This document shows, piece by piece, positions 1 through 11,600 of a stretch of DNA of 64,000 nucleotides. The notes below the pieces were generated by a model. It saw nothing but the letters and a program-made list of their open reading frames with translations. It was not told where the DNA came from and searched no databases. Position numbers and translations under genes: made by a program. Location: contig VXCM01000991.1 of NCBI GenBank assembly GCA_014773175.1, positions 248,724 to 312,723 on the forward strand, written 5' to 3'. The stretch's first letter is position 1. Every line of letters starts with the position of its first letter. The stretch is from Lucifuga dentata (lineage: Eukaryota > Chordata > Actinopteri > Ophidiiformes > Bythitidae).

Positions 1-9
1 ACTAAATGA

Positions 10-60
10 CTATTATTATTATAATTATTATTATTATTATTATCATCATTATTATTATTG
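10..60. repeat. ATT trinucleotide microsatellite
   Basis: The window opens in an imperfect (ATT)n array with ATC interruptions. It is cut by the window edge, so it may be longer, and it could be the tail of an upstream LINE insertion. Confidence 0.9.
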
Positions 61-392
61 TAAATGCATCGGTTTGAGTGTTTAGACCGATTCCGCCAAT
101 GTTATTAGATAAACATCTGTATCATAATATAACCCTTGTAAATTTGCTGATGTCTTTTTCAGTTTCTTTCTGCTACAGTCATTTTATCTTTTTTTTTTTC
201 ATCACTCTAGCTAAAAAAGCTGTGATTTGAAGGCCTTGCAGGAAACATGAGCAAACATAGTCATTTATGGACACTCTACTTGTAATTGTAGTCTTCTAGG
301 AAGAATTCTAGGAAGAGGGGAGCATGAAATCACAGCATAATATTTTGGGGGGCTTATTATGGAAAACACATACAAAGATGGAAAGAAGGGGG

Positions 393-396
<4 letters not shown>
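61..396. other. Anonymous AT-rich spacer
   Basis: No gene or element is recognised. Positions 246-295 resemble 4861-4905, suggesting two old copies of one short repeat. Confidence 0.5.

Positions 397-434
<38 letters not shown>
397..434. repeat. (GA)n microsatellite
   Basis: About 19 uninterrupted GA units, preceded by a G-rich purine stretch that extends the all-purine tract to roughly 60 bases. Confidence 0.95.
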
Positions 435-436
<2 letters not shown>

Positions 437-2540
437 ATGTGAACCTTACATTAGAATTAAAGTGTTATAAAAATATATTGTTTAAATAGTATTTTCTGAA
501 AAAATATTTAGCATTCTCTGCTTAGGGAGGTAAATGTTATATATCATTAATTATGATGTTTTGTGAGTCTAGGTTGAGAATGAAAGATTTAACAAGATTA
601 AACTTTTTAATTTAATTTAAAATAATTGTGCTTCCACAGACACAATTACATCATACATAGTTTATGCCTATATTATTTGGCTCTAGCCTGCCATAATCCC
701 ATTGACAGAAAAAGAAAAGAATACATCTATTTTCATGAATTAGAAAATGAAAACCTTCAAAAACAACCTTCATATATATGTTTTTTCAAATGCATGAAAA
801 TATGACAAAATAAGTGTTATCCATAACACCCATAAAATCCACTTCATTATCATCGTATTTACCACAAATCATGGGAAACTTGTAGGTAAGGAGAAGCTTT
901 ACCTAACTAAAGAAAGTATACAGTATGCCATCATATTTAAACTAAGAATGAAAACAGAAAATTCATGATCCATGGTGGTATTTTTCTTGTTTTCAAGCAA
1001 ACAGTTTACGTGGTATATTCAGTCATACCACTTTAAGCAGTTAAAGCTGAAATCACACAGCAGAGAGAATCCTCCAACTTAGCAGAATGGCTCAGTCTTG
1101 AACTACATTTGCTGTGTAATTGGCATGTGTGCAGTAAAATAAATAGTTCCAGAAGTTGTCTAACAACATCAGGAAGCATACTGGTAAACTCACCAATGCA
1201 AACAAAATTCATTCAGGGAACACACAGTTACACCATATACTCAGTCATAAACAATATCACAACCACATGTCATTTTCACTGCAATCTTGTTTTTACTAAA
1301 CAATACTACAGGTCATAGGCATGCATTTGTTGTCGAAGTTCAACAAAGTTAAATTCAAAAGATATGACAATTATACATTTATCTTCTTAAACTGATCGAC
1401 TCATCAGTTCAGTGATTTAATTGAAATCAATGTAATTTGCTGCAAATTTTCGCTGTCATAAATGTATGTGACTTTACCAAAAGGAAAAAAAAATATATAT
1501 AACAAGGCTTTACACATGATAGATGTGGTTTTACAGACTTCATTGTTCACTTCTTTATTCCACAGAAATTTCCACTGATGAGTAATTTTTTTTCTTATTT
1601 CAATTATCTCTGATTGGTTTATACGTACTTAATCCTCGTTATCCTGGAAGGGACATGAGGCCACTGATTGATTTATATTGGCTTGAAATTTGGCTGATGA
1701 TTTTATTGTCTTTACCAAGATGCCAGCTGAGGAATTGAAGATGTTTATTGCCACATTTTGTAATCATCAACATTATACACAATTATATAAATAGGCACTT
1801 TCAGTCTGGCAATTGAAGGTTTAAGATGTGTTCAATCAACCAGTAGCAAATGGGTGCGGCTGCAGGCACTGAGAGCCTCTACTTACACTGATAGGTACAA
1901 CGTGGCGTTCTTCTCTGCTGGTGTACAGCAAGTAGCCAAAATGCTCAAAACTGAATTTTCACTCAAATATCCATTGCAGTTTATTAGGTGCACTGGATTA
2001 CAAGAATATAACAGCGCAATCTGACCTTTGTGGAGCTTATAATGTTCAGTTGGTGTTTCTAACGTTTCGTTCACTTCCATTTGCATCCAGTGGCCAGAAA
2101 AGCTTAAGGAACACTTTTGAATTTCTGCATTAATTATTCATCAAATCTGATCTGATCTTCACCAAAGTCACAATAATAGACATACACATTAAAAAGTAAT
2201 CATGAGAGATCATAGCACTTGTTCATGACAACTCTGAAAACAATTATTTCCAGATTAGGTTTTAGAAGTAAGTGAGGCTCTGTGGTAGTGACTTCTCCAA
2301 ATGCTATGCAAGTCATACAGGTTCCCTGCTCTATCAAAAACCACAAAGTCTGGTTACTGACAGACGCTGGTCTTCTCTGTCCAAATAAAAACCATGACCC
2401 AATCAAAACACATTTTATAGAACCTTAGAAAAAGAACTATAGAGATGTTTGAAGCTAGAAAAGACTCAAAAGCATCTCTTAAGACTCAGTATTCATCAAA
2501 CTACAATAACACAAAATGTCTACAAATAGTTGCAATTTCT
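435..2540. other. Anonymous non-coding DNA
   Basis: AT-rich sequence with stops in all frames; only chance frames of up to about 70 codons are open. I see no splice-bounded exon, RNA gene or transposon terminus here. Confidence 0.6.
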
Positions 2541-2544
2541 TATT

Positions 2545-3290
2545 ATTCTCTCTGGGAGTGGGCATCCTGCAAAAATCAAACTAAGAACACAATGTGCAAA
2601 GCTGAAAGAGATTAAAAAGTGTCCAAAGATTACACCAGAAGACCTGCAGAAATATGTAGAACTTACTGGATCTCTGTGTATCCACTATAATTACGAAAAA
2701 AAAAAAAAAAAAAANAAAAAAAAAAAAAAAAAATACTATACCAAATTGATGTTCAGGGACCCAACAGAGGAAACTCCTGCTCTCCAAAAAACAACACTGC
2801 TGCAAATCTGAAGTTTAAAAAAATAAAATAAAATAAAGACCATCTGAATGTTCCAAGGCTTCTGTGGTAATATTCTGTAGCCAGATGAGACAAAGGGTGC
2901 ACGTTTTGTCAGAAATGTACAATGCTGTAGCAGGAACTATTCACAACACCCAAACCTCATCCTGTGAGGCATGATATAGCAAGCATCATTATTTGGGGTT
3001 GCTTTTCTGCTGCAGGGCCAGGAGAATTTCTGAACCTTAAAAGAAATCAACAACAAAATGGTTTGAAAAGAAAAAAAAAAATGTTTTGGAATGTCCAAGT
3101 CAGAGTTGATAGCTCTAGTTATGAACAGTCCAGGACAGGACTGTTCATGCAAGAAATCCCACAATTACTGATAAACTGAAGCAGTTCTGTTGGAAGAAAT
3201 TGTTTAAAATTTCTCCTCACTGATTAACGGCTACAGGGAACATTTGGTGGTGGTTACCACTACTAATACGCTATTACCAGCTAAGACTGT
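2545..3290 (+). pseudogene. Degenerate Tc1/mariner-family transposase
   Basis: Several blocks of a Tc1-type transposase can be read in order on the plus strand, in shifting frames and with stops. First comes the DNA-binding part, GHPAKIKLRTQCAKLKE then CPKITPEDLQ (about 2560-2660), corresponding to the GRPRK/helix-turn-helix region. Next is a KDHLNVPRLLW-like block (about 2840-2865), where the family has KDHLD.P..FW. Then IIIWGCFSAAGPG (about 2984-3022) matches the WGCFSA.GPG signature. Finally a VHARNPT-like tail follows near 3145. The catalytic DDE block is incomplete and the poly-A/N gap at 2696-2733 interrupts it. Terminal inverted repeats were not located. Tc1 elements cut and paste at TA sites; this copy is clearly dead. 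Confidence 0.75.
2696..2733. repeat. Poly-A tract with a single N (2715)
   Basis: Thirty-seven A with one N in the middle. The isolated N inside a homopolymer looks like a contig join, so the true length is unknown. Confidence 0.9.
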
Positions 3291-4910
3291 GAATGACAAA
3301 AGAATATATTCAGTTATAGCATTGAGAAATAAATTGCCTATATGTCATTAGTTCAGGCAGAATGTGTTTGTCTGTAATAGTGACTTTGATGAAGGTAAGA
3401 CAACATTTTATGAGTACTTAATGCAAAAATAAAAATTAAACACATTTCATGGAAGTGGAAACTTCAGAGGTTTTTCAACAGTATTGTGTAGCCCTATGGT
3501 TTTTGAATGAAGCTTAGAAGTTTGATGAATATTGATATGATAAAATTAATAAGGATACCATGCCTTATGAGGAAGATGGAAGATTTGAGAGAGAAGAGCT
3601 CACTATTCTGACACCACCCTAAATTATTAAGAGTGAACCCCTAAGTGTTCCAAAGGTTTTAAGCCAAGTGCACCCTGGATGATGGGGATATTTTCAGAAT
3701 CCACATGTTGGCACGGTTGTCATGAGACATCTCGCCCCCTGCTATGAGAACATCAGAATTTAATACCCTTCTTGCTCCTGACCTTGTCTGAGAAGTGTCA
3801 GGAACATGTTGATCTTTATCTAAAATGTTTGATATTTCAACCAATGGTCTTCTCGTGTGCTATCGTGTGCTGTCAGTTCCTTTTCCCTTGAACACAGAGT
3901 CAAGACAGCAATTACGATTCTAAAAAAAGTGAGATTTCTGCCATGAAACCTCACCTCATGGCCCTTTGGTCATATCCCCTCCTGAACCCACAAGACTTAC
4001 ACCAGAATGATTGCTATAACCTAAGTTTGGCTGTTGCTTTAAGCCCACTTTTTGAAATAAAACAATCCTTGTTAAATTTTTTGTGGTTTCTCTTTAGCTG
4101 TGGGAGCCTAGAATTATTGTAACCTATTGAAGAAGCACTGTTTAGAGCAGCAATAGAGATAGAGCTGCTAAACTTCAAATTACAACAAAACAGAAGTGTT
4201 GCATGATAGTTTGATGTAGTAAAAAAGGAAACAGTCAATAAAAGTTGTTAACTACTAATCCTTGAACTGCCTTCTAAATAATAAAACTTAATCATGTTTT
4301 TTTTTTTGTTTTGTTTTTTTTTTAAATTTGATTAATGAAGGCCTCGTGGGACACATGAAATGTGTTACTGAAATTGTTGAGAAAATTAAAAGAAAAATAA
4401 ATTTAGTTTTTAACTTGTGGTAAAGCACAGTTTTAGTCAAACTCTACTGTTCTAATTGGATACTTGCAACTTCAAGTTAGGTCTCGATGAATGTGTATTT
4501 GCTGATAACAGTTGGCATGGCTCTCCCTATAAAATCATATAAAGTCATATCAGAATCACCAGATGAATATCTACATCCACTATTTGACAGGCTCTATGAT
4601 TATAGTGTTCATAATTTTAAGAAACACTAAATTATTGTTGCTAAAACAGAAGATGTGGCAATAATATTAAAACCTTGTTCTGTTATTTGCCAAAGCACAA
4701 TATTCATGAGTGAAATTAAATCTAATTGCATGCTTTGATTAAAAATAATAATAATAAAACATCAAAATACAGAAAGGTCTGTTTTAAAATTGTGCATCTT
4801 CTCTGTGACTGCTCTCAGTTTTAATACTGCTGTACTACAGTACTACTGACACATGGTGATCATGTAAACAGTAATTTATGGACACTTTGCAAGTAATTTT
4901 AGTTTTTTTT
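3291..4910. other. Anonymous non-coding DNA
   Basis: No gene or element recognised. There are T-rich runs near 4300 and a faint second copy of the 246-295 repeat at 4861-4905, followed by a T run with a single N at 4917. Confidence 0.55.
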
Positions 4911-5200
4911 TTTTTANATTTGACATTTAATGAGATGTTGTTCAATTCACTTTTTTTTACTTTACAAAAATTCTAAAGGGATTTTTTCATTGTTTATCAT
5001 TCTCTTTGCTTCTCTGCCTCTATCCTGATGGTCTGCAGTTCCTTAGCAACCAAAAAATGCACATTATTCCTCAACAACACCCCATCCCCCTCATCCGCTT
5101 TTCACACAAACATGCGCATGCACCTCTTCAGCGCTTCTGTTTCCCCAGGTCCTCCACTAAAGAGGCAGAAAATGAGTCTCCTCTTTGATGTTGGTGTGTA

Positions 5201-5273
5201 ATGCAAGCAGCTCAGTCTGAGACTGCCAACACTGCCTATACTATTCTGGTAATGGAGAACAAAGCCCCAGGAG
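5201..5273 (+). other. Speculative first coding exon
   Basis: An ATG at 5201 opens 24 codons (MQAAQSETANTAY... to ...MENKAPG) and reaches a good splice donor, GAG|GTGAGC, at 5273/5274, leaving phase 1. A plausible acceptor (pyrimidine tract then CCAG, ending near 5150) lies upstream, so this could also be an internal exon with untranslated sequence. The phase matches the candidate acceptor at 50861/50862. I recognise no homologue. So short an open frame is expected by chance in a window this size, so this is a hypothesis only. Confidence 0.2.
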
Positions 5274-5784
5274 GTGAGCATGTGTGACCCTTGACTTTTT
5301 TAATCCTCCTTTGCCTTTCTTATTATTACCACCTACAATCATTAGTGCTTCCCATTAAAGGGCACCCCTCATTAGAATGAGTCAGGATGCTCATTTAGAT
5401 TTTCAGGATTGGGCTATTTCTCAGCAGTCTCACCATTTATTCATTATTTATTTTCCTCTTCTTTTGAGATTAACATTTCTGAAACTCATACAGAACTCCA
5501 AATTTCATCACAATTCTTTAAATAAGAACAAAGCCCAAGCGAAACAATGAAACTGTTCTTGTTTAAACCAGCTCCAACACTGAGAGAAGCCATTGTTATA
5601 AATGTTAGTCTTAGTTAGTATGTTATAATATAACACAGCTGACCACAACCTCATTTTCCTTTGTGCTATTACTAGTTCCTAACTTGACAATAATGTTGCC
5701 TGTGAATGCAAATTATATGCATATGAATTTAATATGGAGGAGACAAGGTTACCAGCTTTACAGTGTGTTTTGACCTTTTTAACT

Positions 5785-5818
5785 AAAAAAAAAAAAAAAA
5801 TNAAAAAAAAAAAAAAAA
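5785..5818. repeat. Poly-A tract with a single N (5802)
   Basis: Two A runs around TN, another isolated N inside a homopolymer. Confidence 0.9.
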
Positions 5819-5826
5819 TAGGCAGC

Positions 5827-5867
5827 AGAAGAAGAAGAAGAAGAAGAAGAAGAAGAAGAAGAAGAAA
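5827..5867. repeat. (GAA)n microsatellite
   Basis: About 13 GAA units, immediately downstream of the poly-A tract, making about 80 bases of nearly pure purine. Confidence 0.95.
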
Positions 5868-6035
5868 TATACCACAGCAGAAGCATGAAAAATCTGTACT
5901 TTCTTTTTAGTTTTTCTGGAAAGGGGGATTCCTAAAAAATCTTTTACACACTTATATACTTACACGTTGCAGCTTCAGGGCAGACAGGCCTCTGCTCTTT
6001 CACTGGAGCAACTCGGGCAAAGTACAGTCGCTTAA

Positions 6036-6981
6036 AGGACCATACCATGGTTTTGCATGTTTGAGCCCAATAAATACTATCCATTTACCTGTTATGTCAC
6101 TGCCAACCATTTTCCAAAGCATAAAACCGTACTTAACTGTTTGTATTCTTTTGCCAAATTCCCTAATCTTTCAAAATCAAATTTTAGGTGATACACCCAT
6201 CTTGTAATTCAACGTTTCATCTGCTAACATGCACGTCCAAATGTAGAAGGCTCAGTCGTTTTGATTTGTCTGGTAAAAACAGTCTTTTCTCTGGGGACTA
6301 TTCCTGTGTAGCTTTGTGTTGCCTCAGATAACAAGAACGCATGTCCCGCCTACAAGTAAATCTCATTGGACAGTTTTTACTCCGTCAAGCAACCAAAACT
6401 CTCTCATACCTTCCAAGATGTTCTTTTTTGAGGAGTCACTCCAAGGTGATCCAGTAGGCCACCAATATATACTGGCTGAAACAAAAATGAATAGATATAA
6501 AGTCAGGCTAGAGCTAGACATCTCAGAGTGCAACTAAAAACACAAAACCCCACTTACAGTAATCAGACATGTGTCAGAGATATACAGTGTTAAAAGTACA
6601 GTAGCAAAGTAACTTACTCAACAGTCATGGTACTATTAGGACCTTCTTGCTTTGTCTGCCTCTTCCAGTTGATCTTTGGAACTGTAAAAAAAAAAAAAAA
6701 AANAAAAAAAAAAAAAAAACAAGTCCAACACATCAGAATTCAGGTGAGGGCTGAAGTCAGGACGGCTGGTCTCTCACACGAGTTTATTTGGCTCAGCCAC
6801 GCCACTTTGCTTGAACTCTTCCAACGCAGTTCCAACATGTCCCATTCATTTTCCTACTTTCCCACATGGAAGGTAGGAAAAATAATTCAAAAATGTACCA
6901 GAGGTATGCTTTGGGAGACTGTTGTAAAATGTATGTGGGTAGTATTTATGGGCACAAACATGTAAAACCAACAATACTCCT
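6036..6981. mobile_element. Possible TTAA-flanked non-autonomous DNA transposon
   Basis: The left edge reads TTAA then AGGACCATACCATGGTTTT (from 6036). The right edge, on the opposite strand, reads AGGAGTATTGTTGGTTTT followed by TTAA (6982-6985). The two ends match loosely, about two thirds of bases by eye. TTAA duplications are typical of piggyBac elements, but TTAA is common in AT-rich DNA and the inverted repeat is weak. No transposase is encoded. The sequence just inside the left edge looks to me like a dispersed fish repeat, which I cannot verify here. Confidence 0.35.
6686..6719. repeat. Poly-A tract with a single N (6703)
   Basis: Homopolymer with a central N, inside the possible TTAA-flanked element. 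Confidence 0.9.
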
Positions 6982-6985
6982 TTAA

Positions 6986-8095
6986 AGGCACAAACTGAGG
7001 ATGAAGTGGCTTTCTCAAGCTTCAGCAGCACGTTGGGCAAGGAAGAAAGGTCACATTCATTTTACTTGCAAAGAATTGTAAGGATTAGAATTGGTGACTT
7101 ATACCCCCCTACACTACAATCAGAAACAGCAGAAGACTGAAAGGGCAGTGTCTGTTGTAGTGGTGATATTTTGTTTTTTACTTGTTAGAGTAACTTTTTT
7201 TCCAAAAGTTTCAAAAAAAAAATGTGTACCTGCACAATTACGCATATAAGCCTGACTCTGCATTCTTTGTATTTTGTTTGGTTGGAAAAACATAACATCA
7301 GAGATCCCAGATTCTACTTCCAAGTGTGTCTAATTAGGTGCTAAGATGCTTTTGGTTTACACATTTAAAGGTTTGTTTCAAAGCTGATCACAAAAATAAT
7401 GATGTACTCTCAGCACAAAAAAAAAAAAAAAAAAAAATCACTCTTCCATCCTGTGTATAAAAGCTGAAATTGTTAGAATTTCTATAATTACCTGACATAA
7501 TGATATATTTTTCTTTGTGGTACAGTATATACGTATACAGTATATATTGTATATATGTATTTTTTTCTATATAAGACAGCTTTTAAGTTTTTGAATGCCT
7601 TTTACAGTTTCTACTCATGTCGCCCTCAGCTTCAACACTCTCCCGCTCTTACTGCAAATGCAAATTTTACAACCAAACAAACAAATGAACACAAAAAGTA
7701 AAGGAGCAAGCATCGCCCTGGAAGGATCACTTCACCTATGATGCTACTAGTGGAGTTTGTTTGTTTGGATTGTGGGTGTGGATGATTGTAGTTGTTACTG
7801 TACCTGTCTGTCAAATCATATTACCACTTCAGGCTGCCAAACAACTAAAAATAGGACTTTTCACTTTCTGCTCTACTCTTATAACCTGCTAATGTAACTG
7901 TTATGTTGTCATTCATTACTGTTCAGTATTCAAATTGATTGAGTATAGCTTTGCCTTTTTACCCAAAGAATGTGACAGAGAGGATTTGAGCCTCCAGTTT
8001 CCCAGTATTTGTCTAATGTACTGATGTTTTTATCCTCACGCCACCCAGCTGCAGTCTGTTTTTGGTCCACTTTACAGTATGGAAATCTTCTTTTA
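6986..8095. other. Anonymous non-coding DNA with a poly-A run
   Basis: No gene recognised. It includes a 21-base A run (7417-7437) and an alternating TA/GTATA-rich stretch (about 7520-7560). Confidence 0.55.
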
Positions 8096-8099
8096 TATT

Positions 8100-8650
8100 A
8101 TTTTTTTAAATATTATTTTATTTCAGTCATTCAACATTCTATACTGTACAATACACGACACACACACAAATCACAGTTTGTTACCATATTTCACAAAGAC
8201 ATATCCCATATTTCCTCTGTGACTGAGAAGGAGTAGGCTGAAGGCGAAACTTATTTAAAGTCAACCCTTCTCACATATCTTGTTGTTAAGGAATAAAAAA
8301 TTTCTGATCACTAATTCATTGTGCCACCTTCACCAATAAATAAAGAAAATACTACATTTACACATACATTTTCACATACATACACAATCATGATTTCAAG
8401 ATCAATCATTCATAGAATTTCTTTGTATTCTTAATTGCATTAATTTTGAACATCCATTTAAGTTTTTTTTAGAGTTTTACATAATTTAATTTTAATTTCA
8501 TTTTCCATCTTGTTCTACATATTAACACCAGTCACCGCTATACTTCTTCTTTTTGTTTCTGTTCTAATTTTTGGAATGTCATGCATACAAACTCCTCTAA
8601 GATTATACTTTTGTTTTTTAAATATTTGTTGAATATTTATTTGTAGTTCT
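8100..8650 (-). mobile_element. Non-LTR retrotransposon (LINE) 3' fragment
   Basis: On the minus strand, about 8640 down to 8465 encodes the C-terminal tail of a LINE reverse-transcriptase protein: QKYNLRGVCMHDIPKIRT, then RRSIAVTGVNM, a stop where the family has W, then NKMENEIK. The order YNLRG / P.IRTN / SI.V.GVN.WN corresponds point by point to the plus-strand relic at 52584-53239, so the two belong to the same or a closely related family. Downstream on the minus strand is a 3' untranslated region with a CCTACTCCTT-type motif near 8232 and an AT-rich end near 8100. No catalytic YADD region is present, so this is a dead 5'-truncated copy. Confidence 0.65.
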
Positions 8651-8659
8651 TAATTGAAA

Positions 8660-11600
8660 TCTTCTTTGTCTACTGTGTTTTCTGATCATGCAGTAGGTGT
8701 GAGACATTGAGAAAGTGGGCTACATTCACATATTCCAGTTTCAGTCTATACTTAACAGATTCAAGAGTAACCTCAATGCACCCATCCAAACTGTTGGGCT
8801 GTATATGCAGGGATAAAAACAAGAGTAGAACAAATGAGGAACTCAGCTGATTTACAGCTTTATTCCCAGCAGTGAGAGGCCAGGTGTTTGGACAACAGTA
8901 ATCCTCGACTCTCTGTCTCTGTGTCAGCCAAAAGTAGAGGAGCTCTGAAAGATAGCCTCTTACCCCATCTAGGCCTCTAATGGATTAATGTTGGATTACT
9001 CTTAAAACAAATTACTGCTGCTATTGAGTTTTCTTCCTATGTTGGCAAGTGATAAATTTCCATGTACCTGTGACAACTTTAGTTTTATCTGCTGTCTTAC
9101 CAGAACTTCTGAAGTGAAATTGAATTGGCTCATGGAGTTGCACTGTTTTTAAATTGTATGTCTACTCATAAAATACTCCCCATAGACAGAGAGAATAGAG
9201 GATTTATTGAGAATTTCTCCACAAGTTATCCATCATTGTGACAATAATGCCAGTGCTCATGTTGTGAAAACCTATGTAGACAGAGTTCCAAGAAATGGAA
9301 TACATTCAGAATTCCATTTCCTAAGAATCCCCAAGGTCCATCATTTTAAACTTTTACAGAGTTTCACCAAGACCAACCAGACGTTTTTGTTTTTTTGTTT
9401 TTTTTTAAGAGATAAATTTTAAGTTGATTTTACCTGATTCCATGTTCTGATTTTAATCTCAGAATTCTGATTTTAATCTGATTTTAACTTTTTTTTTTTC
9501 AAGTGGCCTAAACCTCTTCCGTAGAATTTTTTTTTTTTTTTTTTGCATTATTTATTTTTAATCCAATTTATCCAATTTATTTCAAAATGAATACTGAGAA
9601 ATGCATTCTTTTTAAAAACATTTTTTTTTTAAACTAAATCTGAAAGTGAACCCCCCTCATCCAATCTTATCAGCTTCAAAGATTTGCCCTTTCCCCTCTG
9701 CAGAGCAGCACACATTTAAATAATCATGGACTTTTCTGGCCCATAAGGTTACACTCTAACCTGGTGGATGCAAGGCTAGGGTATGAGGCCATTTTACTCT
9801 TGAGTTTTTGGGTCCATCTTGATTGGTTGAATAAATACATCCAAATTTCAGTCCACTGTGCATGAATGAGTGGACAAGGTTTCAGAGTCTGGTACAGGGA
9901 TCTATCTGTGTTCACAGGAGCAGACTTACACAGTGTAACCTTTGATTTCTACCATGACAAATGTGCAACTACAGCCCAGCAAAAAACAAGAGGCTGCCAT
10001 GATCCTTGCCTTAAAAGTCACTTTGGGACCCCCACAATGGCATGTACACAGTTACATTTTTGAAACTGATTAAAATGAGTTTAATGTATTCTAGCTGCTG
10101 GTTGCAGTATATTGCTGTGCTTATGCCAGTATCATAGGCTCATTAATGGGACCGCCATGAAACACATTATATTAAAATATGAAATATACAAAGTAAATCT
10201 GGAGTACTGCCCTGGATTCAGGAAGTGTCTTTTATTGTATCTCTTCACTTGATTCCTCACCTGAAGAGCCAATCTCTCCAGCTTTGGCTCACCAGGAAGT
10301 GTCTTTTTAATATCATCTTCATATTGCTAAGACAGTGGCTCATAGAGCTCAGAGTATATTTCTACCTCAATAAGTTTCTCCTCGTCCACTGTCACAACTA
10401 CAACACTGTAGAAGAAGACATGCCATTGCCTGACAATAAAAGAAGTGAAGGTACAGCAGCCAGGCTGTGCATATAGAGGAAGTGACTGTTAAAAAGTCTT
10501 ACTTTTCTGGAGTGTTGGCCGTCCTTGACATTGAAAAAATAGAACAGTGGAGTATTCTGTCGTGGGGTGGCATGTCCACCCATGCTGATGTGCTCCTTGC
10601 CAATGCCAGTGTGTGGGCTTACACAGAAAATAGTAGGGATGGCTGTTTTGATGTGCTTTATGAGCCACTAGTGTGTTTTGGACTTGTTCTAATTATCTGT
10701 AATGATTAAAAACCAAAAACATTTGATGTCATTGTATAGTGTGATCGAAGACTACAGAAATAGAATCTGATTACATGGGAAGCTGTACAATGGCTAGCAG
10801 CATGCAGTCACACACTCCATGTAATGCGACTTGGTGTGGGTGGGGAAGAATTTCCTGAAAATGTCACTTCTAAATTTACCAGGCATTTTATGAGAAAGGA
10901 AGGATACTGAAAAATATGACACAGAAATTTCAGTTCTAAAGCATCTCTAATGGCAGAGCTTTCTGTCATGACATCAGGGCTTCAGGATGACTATGGCTCC
11001 AAAACCTTCTGTCATGGACTTTTGTGAAAGATCATTTCAAGACACTGAAGCTGCTTACACATGATCTGCTGTAACATTCTCTGTGTGCTGGGTGGCCTTA
11101 CAGATTCAGCTGCCCCTCAACCTTGTGGTGGGCCCAGATTCTCCACTTTGCTCCTGCATTCAAAGTTCAACCAAATTTAACTTTGTCATGTCTGCCAGTG
11201 ACCTTTCCAATGAATGAGGGAATCGCTGTTTGTGACACAAGTAGAAGTGACAAAATGATGGAAGAAACTCATTGGCAGTATAGCAGTAAAACAACGCAAA
11301 TGTGAAACTGAAATATGATCTGGGCCAATTTCAGTAAGTCTTTGCTAATTTCTAAATCTACGCTAATTGAAATGTTACGCAAGCTCCATCCAATGGCTCT
11401 CTTTGATGATGCGCGTTGGTCTTGGTTTGATGTCAGCTTTCTGCTCCTTGTGATGAGCAAGGCACAGAGTGTCGGGTACGATGTGGGCACAATGAGTACA
11501 TTGCTTTGCAGTGCTGCTCATGTGCAAACAGCCTAAATCTCCATTGGCCTGTCATGTTAGCCATGCCCTTCCTGTTTATCGCCACTAATTCCCCCCATGA

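Noticed and set aside
9207..9422. Frame with HCDNNASAH, reminiscent of the D-N-A-x-x-H block of mariner transposases
   Set aside because: An extra residue disrupts the motif and no YSPDL or other transposase block follows at the right distance.
10100..10160. CCAGTATCATAGGC resembling the 5' part of U4 snRNA (GCAGTATCGTAGCC)
   Set aside because: The match covers only about 14 bases with mismatches, and no Sm site or 3' stem follows.
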